Source: Burkholderiales bacterium RIFCSPLOWO2_02_FULL_57_36 (GTDB taxonomy: Bacteria; Pseudomonadota; Gammaproteobacteria; Burkholderiales; Burkholderiaceae_D). Taken from it: a DNA stretch of 33,892 nucleotides. The position numbers and the translations under genes were made by a program. The stretch is taken from NCBI GenBank assembly GCA_001770855.1, contig MESE01000038.1, positions 39,818 through 73,709 on the forward strand, written 5' to 3'. The notes beneath the pieces were generated by a model. It saw only the letters and a list, made by a program, of their open reading frames with translations, was not told where the DNA came from and did not search any database. Below, in pieces: positions 7,021 through 14,616 of the stretch (positions are counted from its first letter, which is position 1; each line of letters begins with the position of its first letter).

Positions 7021-7280
7021 AATTCCTGCCGCACCAATTCCGGCGTCTTGCTGCGGAAGATGCGGCGGCGTTGCACCAGATGCGTCTTGAGTTCATCAAA
7101 CACCAGTTCCACTTCCCATCGCTCGTGATACAGCGCCGCCAGCATGGGTGCGGGCGCCAGCCTTTCATCGTGCAGCGTGGTCAGCAGGCGATACATCGGT
7201 TCGCTGTCGGGTACATGCGGCAACGCATAGTCGATGACCCGCACGGCAATCCCGTTGACCCCATTCTTGCGATCGCCGGC
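7000..7280 (-). pseudogene. IS4-family transposase, C-terminal remnant
   Basis: On the minus strand about 93 codons encode the end of a DDE transposase. VRVIDYALPHVPDSEPMYRLL is followed by LAALYHERWEVELVFDELK, which holds the Y-x2-R-x3-E-x6-K signature of IS4-type transposases including the catalytic Glu, then a VRQEFYGWVMAHA end. The N-terminal catalytic Asp residues and both IS ends are missing. On the right it breaks at a REP-like GAAACCGTGGTCTGTCCCC (7285-7302); on the left it runs into the exported-protein gene at about 7000. It is a dead fragment. Confidence 0.75.
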
Positions 7281-7309
7281 GTTGGAAACCGTGGTCTGTC
7301 CCCAGTCAG

Positions 7310-7357
7310 TTAAGGGGCGAGGGTCACATATTCTTAATGCGACCCTGGCCCCTTTAA
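7310..7357. repeat. REP-like palindrome, AAGGGGC-GGGTC type
   Basis: An imperfect hairpin with left arm TTAAGGGGCGAGGGTCACAT and right arm ATGCGACCCTGGCCCCTTTA, loop about 7 bases. Related copies lie at 13400-13450 and 32251-32311, and a half-copy near 10828. Such elements are often spread by RAYT transposases, but no RAYT gene is in the window. Confidence 0.6.
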
Positions 7358-7384
7358 TTCCATCTGGTCGGCCCACTAGCCAAA

Positions 7385-8647
7385 TTACTTCGAACCTATC
7401 CCGAGAAATTCTTCGATCCAGGAACGGAAGCCAAAAGCTGCGCCGGGTTTGGCAACTGAACCCGGCCTAAGGGCTATTTCAGTATATCCGCCGCTGGTTT
7501 TCAAATTTATCTTTATCATGGCGAACGCAAGGCGCTTGGTCGGGATGGCGACATTTGCGAGCATTGAATCGATGTCGTCACGTGGCGTGGGAGTGGAAAA
7601 ACTCAAACTCAAACAACAGGGAGCCTCGCCACCTAAAAGGCTTCCTCCTGTACGATGTCCTCCAGTCATACTCACGTGTTCGCCAAACTCGTAATATTTC
7701 CATTTCCTCGACGATTTTTGGACCGTCACAGCGTTGTAATCAGCTCCTCCGAACCCCTGAGAGAATGTCAGCCCGCTTCCCGGGAAACTAACCGTTGCGC
7801 CGATGAACGCGTTGTTATATACGGCTATAGTCGGGTCACGTGATCCATGGTTGGCGACGGCTTTGTTGAGTTTGTAGGTTCCGGTGGCAAGTTCCCCTTT
7901 TCGAAATCGATTGGCGTGCGGGCCCGTTGCAGACTCCACGATTCCCGAAAACTCGACAGTGACCTCATCGGCCGGCAATAAGGCGACTTCAGGGGAAGCG
8001 GTCGCGTTCTTGGAATCAGGGCTCAGAACCGGTTTAATAAAAACATCAGTCCATCCCGCGCTGGAGCCCAAATGTAAATTGGCGTACGTGTAGGCAAGCG
8101 GATGCATCGGAATGGAATCGTTGACGAGCATTTGCGGAATTTGATCGGGGTTAGTCGAAGCGCTAAAGCCAATCTCCACGCAACATGGCGCTATGCCATC
8201 CAGTAGAGTTCCTCCTTTTCGGTGCCACGCGGATATGTTCACGTCATCGCGGGACACGGATGAAAACTTCAGATTTTTTGAAACCGAAACATCGGCAAAA
8301 AGTCCTGGTCCCCATTCATGCGAAAAAGTTTGGCCACTGTCTGGAAAATTTATCGTTGTTGCAATCAGCCCGTTTCTATATTGACCTTTGTTTGGATCCG
8401 CCGGAGCAAGGTCGAGGACAGACGTATCAAGTTTGTAGGAGCCGGTGACCAGTTCACCTTTCCGAAATTGTTTGGCGCCCGGACCGGACGCATGATCCAC
8501 GATCCCCGAAAAATTGACGGTGACTTCGACTGCTTCCGAAGCCGTGCACGCGATTGCATTAGCGAGGCAAAACGCGATAAAACCAAATCCGATGCCGGCA
8601 AAGAGCTTGGTTTTGGCAATCTCGCTAAACAGAATACGCTTGGGCAT
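7385..8647 (-). CDS. Secreted protein with an internal tandem duplication
   Basis: A 420-residue protein with a signal-like N-terminus (hydrophobic residues about 15-33) followed by two copies of a domain of about 168 residues (41-207 and 227-395). The copies share a VTV-FSGIV start, an FRKGEL-TG-YKL segment, a GG-LL-G-APCC segment, a D-I--ML-N--IP segment and a closing GGYT/GWT stretch. The paired cysteines fall at 155-156 and 344-345. I recognise no family. The arrangement suggests a beta-rich extracellular domain doubled by gene duplication. No strong ribosome site precedes the ATG at 8647, so the start is tentative. No neighbour in the same direction suggests a function. Confidence 0.7.
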   Translation of the reverse strand: MPKRILFSEIAKTKLFAGIGFGFIAFCLANAIACTASEAVEVTVNFSGIVDHASGPGAKQFRKGELVTGSYKLDTSVLDLAPADPNKGQYRNGLIATTINFPDSGQTFSHEWGPGLFADVSVSKNLKFSSVSRDDVNISAWHRKGGTLLDGIAPCCVEIGFSASTNPDQIPQMLVNDSIPMHPLAYTYANLHLGSSAGWTDVFIKPVLSPDSKNATASPEVALLPADEVTVEFSGIVESATGPHANRFRKGELATGTYKLNKAVANHGSRDPTIAVYNNAFIGATVSFPGSGLTFSQGFGGADYNAVTVQKSSRKWKYYEFGEHVSMTGGHRTGGSLLGGEAPCCLSLSFSTPTPRDDIDSMLANVAIPTKRLAFAMIKINLKTSGGYTEIALRPGSVAKPGAAFGFRSWIEEFLGIGSK

Positions 8648-8707
8648 GGGAACAATTGGAAAGTGGTCGATAGGCTCCGAACGATTATACGCATGACTTT
8701 ATGGGAG

Positions 8708-8835
8708 ACAACCGGGGGGAGGCAACCGGGGACAGACCACGGAGGCAACCGGGGACAGACCACGGTTTCTGAGGGGGCATGTTGCCAGAAACCGTGGTCT
8801 GTCCCCGGTTGTCTTTGGTCTGTCCCCGGTTGTCT
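8708..8835. repeat. Cluster of GGGGACAGACCACGG palindromic repeats
   Basis: Two direct copies of CAACCGGGGACAGACCACGG (8723-8742, 8746-8765). The second is the left arm of a perfect 25-bp inverted repeat (8746-8770 with 8787-8811) around a 16-base loop, GAGGGGGCATGTTGCC. A further inverted partial copy follows (about 8816-8831). The same palindrome with the same loop recurs at 10906-10976. Confidence 0.8.
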
Positions 8836-8951
8836 TTTGTTGTGTTGTACATGAGTCATTTCGATATCACTATATTATCGACATAATGAGTGCAAGCGAT
8901 AGAATAGTATCTTTAAATGATCGTGCAAATAGCTTGTTAATTGAATTTGAG

Positions 8952-8967
8952 CGATAAAATATTATCG
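8952..8967. promoter_or_regulatory. Probable operator upstream of hipB-like gene
   Basis: A perfect inverted repeat CGATAA-AATA-TTATCG lies 34 bases before the start of the HipB-like gene. Related TATCG/CGATA half-sites occur at 8862-8880 and between 8896 and 8990. Autoregulation by HipB binding to such sites is the rule in known hipBA operons; binding here is inferred. Confidence 0.5.
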
Positions 8968-9001
8968 TCTTATGGCTATTCGATGATAGGATAGTGCTGT
9001 T

Positions 9002-9508
9002 ATGGCGAACGCGACATCCCCTCTGCTACCCCCGACCGAGAATCTCTTAAAGGCATTTGGAGAGAGGCTTCGCCTTGCGCGCCTGCGACGCCGGCTGCTG
9101 GCAAAAGAAGTGGCCGATCGAGCAGGTATGACGGAAGTGACCCTGCGGCGTGTGGAGCGCGGTCTTCCAGGGGTGTCCATGGGTGCATACTTGGCGGTAA
9201 TGCAGGTGCTGCAACTGCAAGATGACGTAGCGAAGTGGGCAACGGATGACCAGCTTGGCCGTCATTTGCAAGATTCTGAACTGCAAGGCGGAGTGCGGCA
9301 AAGGCGCTTTATCAAAGCAAGAACGGGTCAATTTGTAATGGCACCGGGTGGGGCGAAGTTGCATGTGCGAAAGGCCAAGCCTGCACAGGTAATCCAGGCC
9401 GAAAAGACTGATGGCTCGAAACCGAAAGGTAGTACCCGAAGCGTCAGCGCCACCGATTTACTAAAGGCTATTAACTTTAAGCTGCCGCCAGGTAAGAATA
9501 AGCCTTAA
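9002..9508 (+). CDS. HipB-like XRE family antitoxin/repressor
   Basis: A 168-residue DNA-binding protein with an XRE helix-turn-helix at about residues 16-72 (FGERLRLARLRRRLLAKEVA, then GMTEVTLRRVERG as the recognition part). It directly precedes a HipA-family kinase with a 17-base gap, so it is the likely antitoxin and operon repressor. It is longer than usual HipB proteins (about 75-100 residues): the last 90 residues form a basic, low-complexity tail with RQRRFIKARTGQFVMAPGG and a Lys/Pro-rich end, which may be the HipA-binding or neutralising part. The ATG at 9002 lacks a strong ribosome site. Confidence 0.8.
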   Translation: MANATSPLLPPTENLLKAFGERLRLARLRRRLLAKEVADRAGMTEVTLRRVERGLPGVSMGAYLAVMQVLQLQDDVAKWATDDQLGRHLQDSELQGGVRQRRFIKARTGQFVMAPGGAKLHVRKAKPAQVIQAEKTDGSKPKGSTRSVSATDLLKAINFKLPPGKNKP

Positions 9509-9525
9509 TCCAACGAGACTTGCTG

Positions 9526-10824
9526 ATGGCCAAGAATAAAGCCGAGAGGGAAAAATTCATTGCAGTGTATGCAGATTGGATGCCCGGGAACGAGCCTTTC
9601 AAATTGGGAACCCTATGGCCAATAGCGGCACGTGGCAATGAGACCTTCGCCTTCGAGTTTGACGCGGCTGCACTGAATCGGCCAGAGCTTTGTGCATATC
9701 AGCTGGACCCGCATTTACAACTGTATGCCGGCCGTCAGTTCTGTCCTCAGGGCTTGGCAAACTTTGGCCTGTTTCTCGACTCCTCTCCCGACCGGTGGGG
9801 GCGGATGTTGATGAAACGTCGACTGGATCGACAAAAGCGAAATGGGTTGGTGGCTCCTGACAAGAGGCTGGTTGAATCAGACTACCTGCTGGGCGTACAT
9901 GATGAATTCCGTGTTGGGGCACTGCGGTTTAGCTTGAACGACGAGGGTGACTTCCTGGATAACAATCATAACCAGGCGGCACCGCCCTTTGTGCAGCTCC
10001 GTGCTTTGGAAGAGGCCAGCTTAAGTCTTGAGCGCAACCCGGATGACGACTCGGCGCGCGTGGATGACTGGCTACGCATGCTGATTTCACCCGGTGGCTC
10101 GTTGGGCGGCGCGCGGCCTAAAGCTAGCGTAGTCGACCCGGATGGCCATCTCTGGATTGCAAAATTCCCGAGCACGCGCGATACCCGGAACATGGCGGCT
10201 TGGGAGCTGGTGGCAATCACGTTGGCAGAAGCGTGTGGCATTAATGTACCGGAAGCACGGGTAGATCAGTTCTCCTCCGACCACCACACCTTCCTGGTCC
10301 GTCGCTTTGACCGCACTGATGAAGGCGAGCGCCTGCATTTTGCGTCAGCCATGACATTGACAGGACATAAGGACGGCGACGACGAATCAACGGGCGTCAG
10401 CTATCTGGAACTGGCGCAAGTGCTGATACAGCACGGTGCTGACACAAATGACGATCTGCGAGAGCTGTGGACACGCATCGTCTTTAACATGTATGTATCC
10501 AACACGGACGACCATCTGCGCAATCACGGCTTCTTGCTGGACCCGGCGCGAGGCTGGAGGTTATCACCGGCATACGACATCAATCCGATTCCTGACGGCG
10601 GGGCGGGCCTCAAGCTCAATGTGAATCAGGACAGCAATGACCTTGATATTGAGTTGGCGTTAAGTGTTGCACCGGTGTTCCGGCTCACCACCGAAAAAGC
10701 ACAGGCGATCGCCGATCATGTCAAAGAGGTGACCAGCCAGTGGCGCACTGCGGCTCAAGCGTTGGGCGTGCCGCAGCGTGAGATAAATGACATGGGGTAC
10801 GCATTCCGGCTGGCTGGCGCATGA
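9526..10824 (+). CDS. HipA family serine/threonine kinase toxin
   Basis: A 432-residue HipA-like kinase. The N-terminal HipA domain includes FGLFLDSSPDRWGRMLMKRR. The phosphate-binding/autophosphorylation loop reads SPGGSLGGARPKASV at about residues 188-202. A WIAKFPS segment supplies the ATP-binding Lys. The catalytic loop SNTDDHLRNHGF fits the HipA N-x-D-x-H-x-x-N pattern, and SPAYDINP supplies the metal-binding DxD-like region. HipA kinases of known function phosphorylate tRNA synthetases and cause growth arrest. I use the ATG at 9526; a TTG two codons upstream is equally open. All key motifs are intact, so an active toxin is expected. The gene pair lies between two copies of one palindromic repeat. 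Confidence 0.9.
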   Translation: MAKNKAEREKFIAVYADWMPGNEPFKLGTLWPIAARGNETFAFEFDAAALNRPELCAYQLDPHLQLYAGRQFCPQGLANFGLFLDSSPDRWGRMLMKRRLDRQKRNGLVAPDKRLVESDYLLGVHDEFRVGALRFSLNDEGDFLDNNHNQAAPPFVQLRALEEASLSLERNPDDDSARVDDWLRMLISPGGSLGGARPKASVVDPDGHLWIAKFPSTRDTRNMAAWELVAITLAEACGINVPEARVDQFSSDHHTFLVRRFDRTDEGERLHFASAMTLTGHKDGDDESTGVSYLELAQVLIQHGADTNDDLRELWTRIVFNMYVSNTDDHLRNHGFLLDPARGWRLSPAYDINPIPDGGAGLKLNVNQDSNDLDIELALSVAPVFRLTTEKAQAIADHVKEVTSQWRTAAQALGVPQREINDMGYAFRLAGA

Positions 10825-10905
10825 GCAAAAGGGGCAGGGTCAGTCTCGATATAACGCTTTATCGGGATCGACCAGAATGGCACTTACTTCGGTCATCCGA
10901 AATAG

Positions 10906-10976
10906 GACAATCGGGGACAGACCACGGTTTCTGAGGGGGGCATGTTGCCAGAAACCGTGGTCTGTCCCCGGTTGTC
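10906..10976. repeat. GGGGACAGACCACGG palindromic repeat, second copy
   Basis: Inverted repeat of 27 bases (10906-10932 with 10950-10976) with one mismatch around a 17-base loop that differs by a single added G from the loop at 8771-8786. It lies 80 bases downstream of the hipA stop. A half-copy of the AAGGGGCAGGGTC repeat type starts at about 10829. Confidence 0.8.
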
Positions 10977-11045
10977 AATGCGACCATCATTCCGCGTAGC
11001 GAAGCCAAATAAAAACTTCTCAGCCAAGCAGCATTTAGGTATTCG

Positions 11046-11765
11046 CTACGCTTTCTTAGGGGTGCCTTTTGAGCGCGCAACCATTTCAGCCAATCCATCA
11101 GCCAACAGCTCGCATGACTCCTCAAACGTCGGATTGAACTCAAGCGTTTCAATAGCCTCAAACTGAATTCGCAACGGAACGCTTCTGACTATCAGTGATT
11201 CCAATATCTTGTCGGCATGTCTGATTAAAAATTCACTGGTCGCCATCAGACTTTCCGGCTCTTTTTGTGCAACGAGTGCGTAATCAAAAATATCCCGTCC
11301 CGTGATCCTGTCGCCACGATGCCAAAGCTTTTTTGCAATGATTTCAGCGGACGTTTCCAATCGGACTTTCCTGCCCATGATGGTCTCGACTACATAACCC
11401 GGGATTGTCAAATTTGGCGAAGCAACAAAATCGATTTCACCTTCCTTGAAAAACAGTTTTACATAGGATGCAGCCTCTACATAATCCGTCGTCAAGCTTT
11501 CAGCAACATCGCTCAGCCGCGGTGAAATATAACCAAAAGACTGTGGGTCCGGCACAAAGATATCGATGTCTTTGCTCATGCGATGGCGATAGCGCAGCAT
11601 CAGAACCGTCCCGCCACCAAACGTCCAGAAAAGATCCTTTGTTCCGTGCTTTTCAATTTCGTCGATCAGCGTAAGCGCCTTGGCAAACAGGCTTTGCCAG
11701 ATTTCTTGCGACGCCGGATTTGCTATGCCCAAATCGGATTGTTTGCGTGCCATTGCCTCGCCCAT
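11046..11765 (-). CDS. AbiEii-type nucleotidyltransferase toxin
   Basis: A 239-residue protein of the nucleotidyltransferase AbiEii/AbiGii toxin family. The core motif FGGGTVLMLRYRHRMSKDIDIFV (about residues 49-71) holds the GG and the DID metal-binding pair of the NTase fold, and KLFFKEGEIDFV supplies the third acidic residue. KLWHRGDRITGRDIFDYALV is the conserved helical segment that follows. AbiEii-like toxins block growth, some by adding nucleotides to tRNA ends. The 5' end overlaps the 3' end of the XRE gene by 43 bases if the ATG at 11765 is used, or 31 if the ATG at 11753, which has a GAGG just before it. Tight overlap and gene order point to a toxin-antitoxin pair. Confidence 0.8.
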   Translation of the reverse strand: MGEAMARKQSDLGIANPASQEIWQSLFAKALTLIDEIEKHGTKDLFWTFGGGTVLMLRYRHRMSKDIDIFVPDPQSFGYISPRLSDVAESLTTDYVEAASYVKLFFKEGEIDFVASPNLTIPGYVVETIMGRKVRLETSAEIIAKKLWHRGDRITGRDIFDYALVAQKEPESLMATSEFLIRHADKILESLIVRSVPLRIQFEAIETLEFNPTFEESCELLADGLAEMVARSKGTPKKA

Positions 11766-12202
11766 TTAGACAAATGCTTCATGATTTTTTTTGCAGGTAC
11801 ATCATGTGCTGCGGCTTCCTTTACTGCGCCTAGAACAATGGCAGTGGGAGCCTCATCGAGCAGTGTCATGATATGCGCCTCGAATTGTTTGGGCGCGTCA
11901 CCGGATTGCAGGATCTTTTTCAGCATGCCCGGCGTAAGCACCGCCTTATAACTGGTGCTGGCAGTTTGAGCGGCCAGCGCCAATGCATGTTGATGACCTT
12001 TTTTCTCTTTTGTTTCCATGGTGATGCCAAGAGTATCGAGAACGTTATTGAGCTTGCTGTAACCTAAATCGTCGAGTGTTCCATTTTCCAACTGGTTGAT
12101 GGTGACGCGCGACAGGCCGGCAATATCCCCGAGCTGTTGTTGAGACAAGCCGAAACTGATGCGTTGCGCGCGGATCGCGTGGCCGATTTGAGGTAAATTC
12201 AT
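11723..12202 (-). CDS. XRE family antitoxin of the nucleotidyltransferase toxin
   Basis: A 159-residue protein with an N-terminal XRE helix-turn-helix (residues about 6-60: IGHAIRAQRISFGLSQQQLG, AGLSRVTINQLENG) followed by a helical C-terminal half (LTPGMLKKILQSG, QFEAHIMTLLDEA) that probably binds the toxin. It is transcribed first and overlaps the downstream toxin gene. A 20-base perfect palindrome starts nine bases upstream of the ATG and would overlap the promoter, so autorepression is likely. No Shine-Dalgarno sequence is visible before the ATG, so initiation may be leaderless. Confidence 0.8.
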   Translation of the reverse strand: MNLPQIGHAIRAQRISFGLSQQQLGDIAGLSRVTINQLENGTLDDLGYSKLNNVLDTLGITMETKEKKGHQHALALAAQTASTSYKAVLTPGMLKKILQSGDAPKQFEAHIMTLLDEAPTAIVLGAVKEAAAHDVPAKKIMKHLSKWARQWHANNPIWA

Positions 12203-12210
12203 GGGTACAT

Positions 12211-12230
12211 ATGTTAAATATATTTAACAT
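12211..12230. promoter_or_regulatory. 20-bp perfect palindromic operator
   Basis: ATGTTAAATATATTTAACAT is its own reverse complement. It lies immediately upstream of the XRE antitoxin start and is AT-rich, as expected of an operator overlapping a -10 region. Binding by the adjacent XRE protein is inferred. Confidence 0.6.
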
Positions 12231-12376
12231 AATATACTGAATTTTTAGAATGTAAAGCCCCTGATTTTGCAGGTGATGCTACGAATATTGACCTTGAAGA
12301 TTTCTCGCTGCTCGACATTGCCTCCCTTTGAGGGGAAACCTCAGGGTCTGTGCTCGATTGTTCCTCCGACAGGCTG

Positions 12377-12691
12377 CTAGCCCATCAATTTCCGAATCAC
12401 TTTACCAATCTCGCTCTTCTTTCGTGCCGAACACCTGTGATAGGTCAGCATGAGTTCGGCTAAATCGTCTTCTTCGGTATAGAAATAGCCGGTCGGCACA
12501 TCCAATATTTGAGCCAGATTCTGAACAATCAAATAGTCAGCCTTGTGAACGCCCAGTTCATAGCGGTTGATCCGGGTGCTTGCAACAAACTGATCCAAAC
12601 CAGCCAGTATCCCCAACTGCTTCTGTGACAAGCCTGCATTGACCCGGGCTTCCTTGAGGCGACGCCCCCAGGTTTCATTGGAAGTGCTCAT
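12377..12691 (-). CDS. XRE family transcriptional regulator
   Basis: A 104-residue regulator that is almost entirely an XRE helix-turn-helix domain: WGRRLKEARVNAGLSQKQLG, STRINRYELG as recognition helix, and VQNLAQILDVPTGYFY as the closing helix. The tail (DDLAELMLTYHRCSARKKSE) resembles phage-repressor-like regulators. GAGGA lies seven bases before the ATG at 12691. It is divergent from the CheY-like gene, and the 144-base gap carries two inverted repeats with TACG half-sites, so it likely controls itself and possibly the neighbour. Confidence 0.8.
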   Translation of the reverse strand: MSTSNETWGRRLKEARVNAGLSQKQLGILAGLDQFVASTRINRYELGVHKADYLIVQNLAQILDVPTGYFYTEEDDLAELMLTYHRCSARKKSEIGKVIRKLMG

Positions 12692-12718
12692 TCTGTAGTC
12701 CTCAGCAATAAAGAGAAC

Positions 12719-12767
12719 TACGAGAATCGTAATTTTTTGGTATGCCAGATACTACGTATATCGTAGT
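12719..12767. promoter_or_regulatory. Paired operators between XRE and CheY-like genes
   Basis: Two inverted repeats with shared half-sites: TACGA-GAA-TCGTA (12719-12731) and ACTACG-TATAT-CGTAGT (12751-12767), 32 bases start to start, about three helical turns. They lie in the gap between the divergent genes. The XRE protein at 12377-12691 is the obvious candidate to bind. Confidence 0.6.
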
Positions 12768-12835
12768 TTATTGATTTGCACCATAGAGTAGCCAAGAAAA
12801 AACAAGCGAAATTTATATCTGTAAGGACCAAATTG

Positions 12836-13255
12836 ATGATGCCCATACCGTGTCATTTTCTCGTTGTTGACGATCAGCCCATTACCCAACTCATCATCAC
12901 CGCTCTGCTGAATGGATTAGGTTACACCCGCGTATCCGAAGCAGCAGATGGCCTGCAAGCCTTGAGCCTTATTCGTTCTGAGAAGTTTCTTGGCATCGAG
13001 GTGGATTTCGTGATCACGGATTGGAACATGCCGGCCATGAATGGATTGACGTTGCTGCGCACAATACGGGCAAGCGGTGTCTTGCGACATTTACCCGTGT
13101 TGATGATCACCGCGGATACGAAAGAAAACTGCGCCGACGTTGCGATACAGGCACGAGCGGATGGATTTCTTGATAAACAGATGCTGAATGCTGGTGTGCT
13201 CAAGGAGCAGATCGACAGGATTATGATGAAAAGAGGGCTGCCTGTCTCAAAGTGA
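12836..13255 (+). CDS. CheY-like single-domain response regulator
   Basis: A 139-residue receiver domain with no output domain. The acidic pair is at residues 12-13 (VVDDQ), the phosphoacceptor Asp at 62 (VITDWNMPAMNG), the conserved Thr in LMITADT (about 92) and Lys at 114 (FLDKQ). The usual Pro after this Lys is Gln here. The ATG at 12836 has AAGGA eight bases upstream; an earlier in-frame ATG at 12776 overlaps the operator region and is not used. It is divergent from an XRE regulator. No chemotaxis or kinase gene is near, so its partner kinase must be encoded elsewhere. Confidence 0.85.
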   Translation: MMPIPCHFLVVDDQPITQLIITALLNGLGYTRVSEAADGLQALSLIRSEKFLGIEVDFVITDWNMPAMNGLTLLRTIRASGVLRHLPVLMITADTKENCADVAIQARADGFLDKQMLNAGVLKEQIDRIMMKRGLPVSK

Positions 13256-13557
13256 AAACCGGTGTGTGTCAACGTAGTTGTCGCGTGACCTCAAGCTGCC
13301 TGCTTTAATTATTCCGTCTGAAGCCGCTCCGGATTGAGCCAAACCTCATTTCCCAATTTCCAGTTTCTCGTTCTTCCCGACCAGCGCCTCGGATTAAACT
13401 AAAGGGCCAGGCTCGCATACTTTTTTTATGCGACCCTAGCCCCTTTAAATCCGTGTCCCGATTCACTGCAACTTTACGAAATAAGCTGGTCGATTCCCGC
13501 TTGTCGGACACGCCAAGTAGGAACCAATACGGCTTAGACAGGCGATGCCGATTGGAG
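13256..13557. repeat. Gene-free gap with REP-like hairpin
   Basis: No gene is supported in this 302-base gap. It contains an imperfect hairpin of the AAGGGGC-GGGTC repeat type: left arm from 13400 (TAAAGGGCCAGGCTCGCATA) and right arm 13427-13450 (TATGCGACCCTAGCCCCTTT). It separates the CheY-like gene from the convergent end of the defence island. Confidence 0.6.
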
Positions 13558-14562
13558 CTATCCTGGCCAATAAATTTTCCGGAGAGGCACTAATCGTTGT
13601 GCATCTGCATCCATTTTCTCGTAGTGCTCCAATAAGGATTTCACCAAGTCGTCTATATCCATTAACGTCAAGGGGATGCTCGCTCGTTCCGCTTCGTAAC
13701 GAGCATCTTTGGTGAATCCTCCGGTGCTTACATAAAGACCTTTATCGTCTTTATGACGGCCGCCAAGAAAACTCCGAATCTCCTGAGACCCCATCGCGGC
13801 AGAGCGGTGCTTCACCTCCGCAACAATACGAGGATTTTCAAATCCCAGTCCGTCGGGAGACGCCACAATATCTTTACCTCGGTCGGAGCCGCTAGGAGAA
13901 ATGCGGGTTTTGTACCCCATTGCACGTAAAAGGCCAGCGACCAGTTCCTGCAGTTCATCCCAGTCTAAACGGTTGACCTTATCCTTAATAAACTCGAATC
14001 CCTTGGCCTGAACATCCTTTAGCAACAGATCAACCTGCTGTTGCTCTTCCTCATTCTTCTGCTCATCTGCAGCATTCGTTTTACCTGGCGTAGTGACAAG
14101 CGATTCAATTTCTTTTGCTACGTCCGGTGGAATCAGAAACAGAGTAGATATCGCCCCGAGGCTGTTTCTCGCAGATACCGAAAGCACATCGCGCGAGACT
14201 TCTCCCTCCCACCTAACGCGACGAATATTTGGATCGTCCTGTATCAGGTCAGGGACATACTCATATTCACTCACGATGGTTCCGACTAGATAAACGCGCT
14301 CCGAAGGATCGTAGGTAATTACGCGGTCACCATTCTGTATCTCGCGTACGAATCGATAGGTTTGGCTGCTCGACATCGCCACCTGGGCTTTTTTCATGTC
14401 CTTGTAAACGCGATTGATAGCCTGAGTAAAATCATCGCGCGTTTTAAGCATCGACATGTCGCCTACGTCCGCCCACCCGATGGCCACAATGGATAAGGTC
14501 TTGAATTCCTCGAAATACCTTCCCCCAACTTCCGCGCGAACCATCCACATCGGTTTTTTCAT
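13558..14562 (-). CDS. Mrr-type restriction endonuclease
   Basis: A 334-residue protein. The N-terminal third (MWMVRAEVGGRYFEEF, IVAIGW, then GDRVITYDPSERVYLVGTI) looks like the PUA/EVE-like sensing domain found in Mrr-family proteins. A Glu/Gln-rich linker lies at residues 165-178. The C-terminal Mrr catalytic domain (about 195-305) has DWDELQELVAGLLRAMGYKT, then D231 in GSDRGKDIV and E249-x-K251 in IVAEVKHR, the PD-(D/E)xK nuclease residues. Mrr enzymes usually cleave modified DNA. AGGGAAG precedes the ATG. It lies 54 bases downstream of hsdR in the same direction, so it is the probable last gene of the type I operon. Cutting modified DNA next to methyltransferases implies the cell's own marks must be tolerated. 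Confidence 0.88.
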   Translation of the reverse strand: MKKPMWMVRAEVGGRYFEEFKTLSIVAIGWADVGDMSMLKTRDDFTQAINRVYKDMKKAQVAMSSSQTYRFVREIQNGDRVITYDPSERVYLVGTIVSEYEYVPDLIQDDPNIRRVRWEGEVSRDVLSVSARNSLGAISTLFLIPPDVAKEIESLVTTPGKTNAADEQKNEEEQQQVDLLLKDVQAKGFEFIKDKVNRLDWDELQELVAGLLRAMGYKTRISPSGSDRGKDIVASPDGLGFENPRIVAEVKHRSAAMGSQEIRSFLGGRHKDDKGLYVSTGGFTKDARYEAERASIPLTLMDIDDLVKSLLEHYEKMDADAQRLVPLRKIYWPG

Positions 14563-14616
14563 ATTCTTCCCTGTTCTACCAAATTCCGCTTACCGTTCAA
14601 TCAAACAGTACGCTAT

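Noticed and set aside
8708..8835. CRISPR array, because of closely spaced repeats
   Set aside because: Only two direct copies separated by three bases, with mirrored partners forming hairpins; no spacers and no cas genes.
13305..13511. Possible 68-residue gene on the minus strand
   Set aside because: Runs straight through a REP hairpin and shows no domain.
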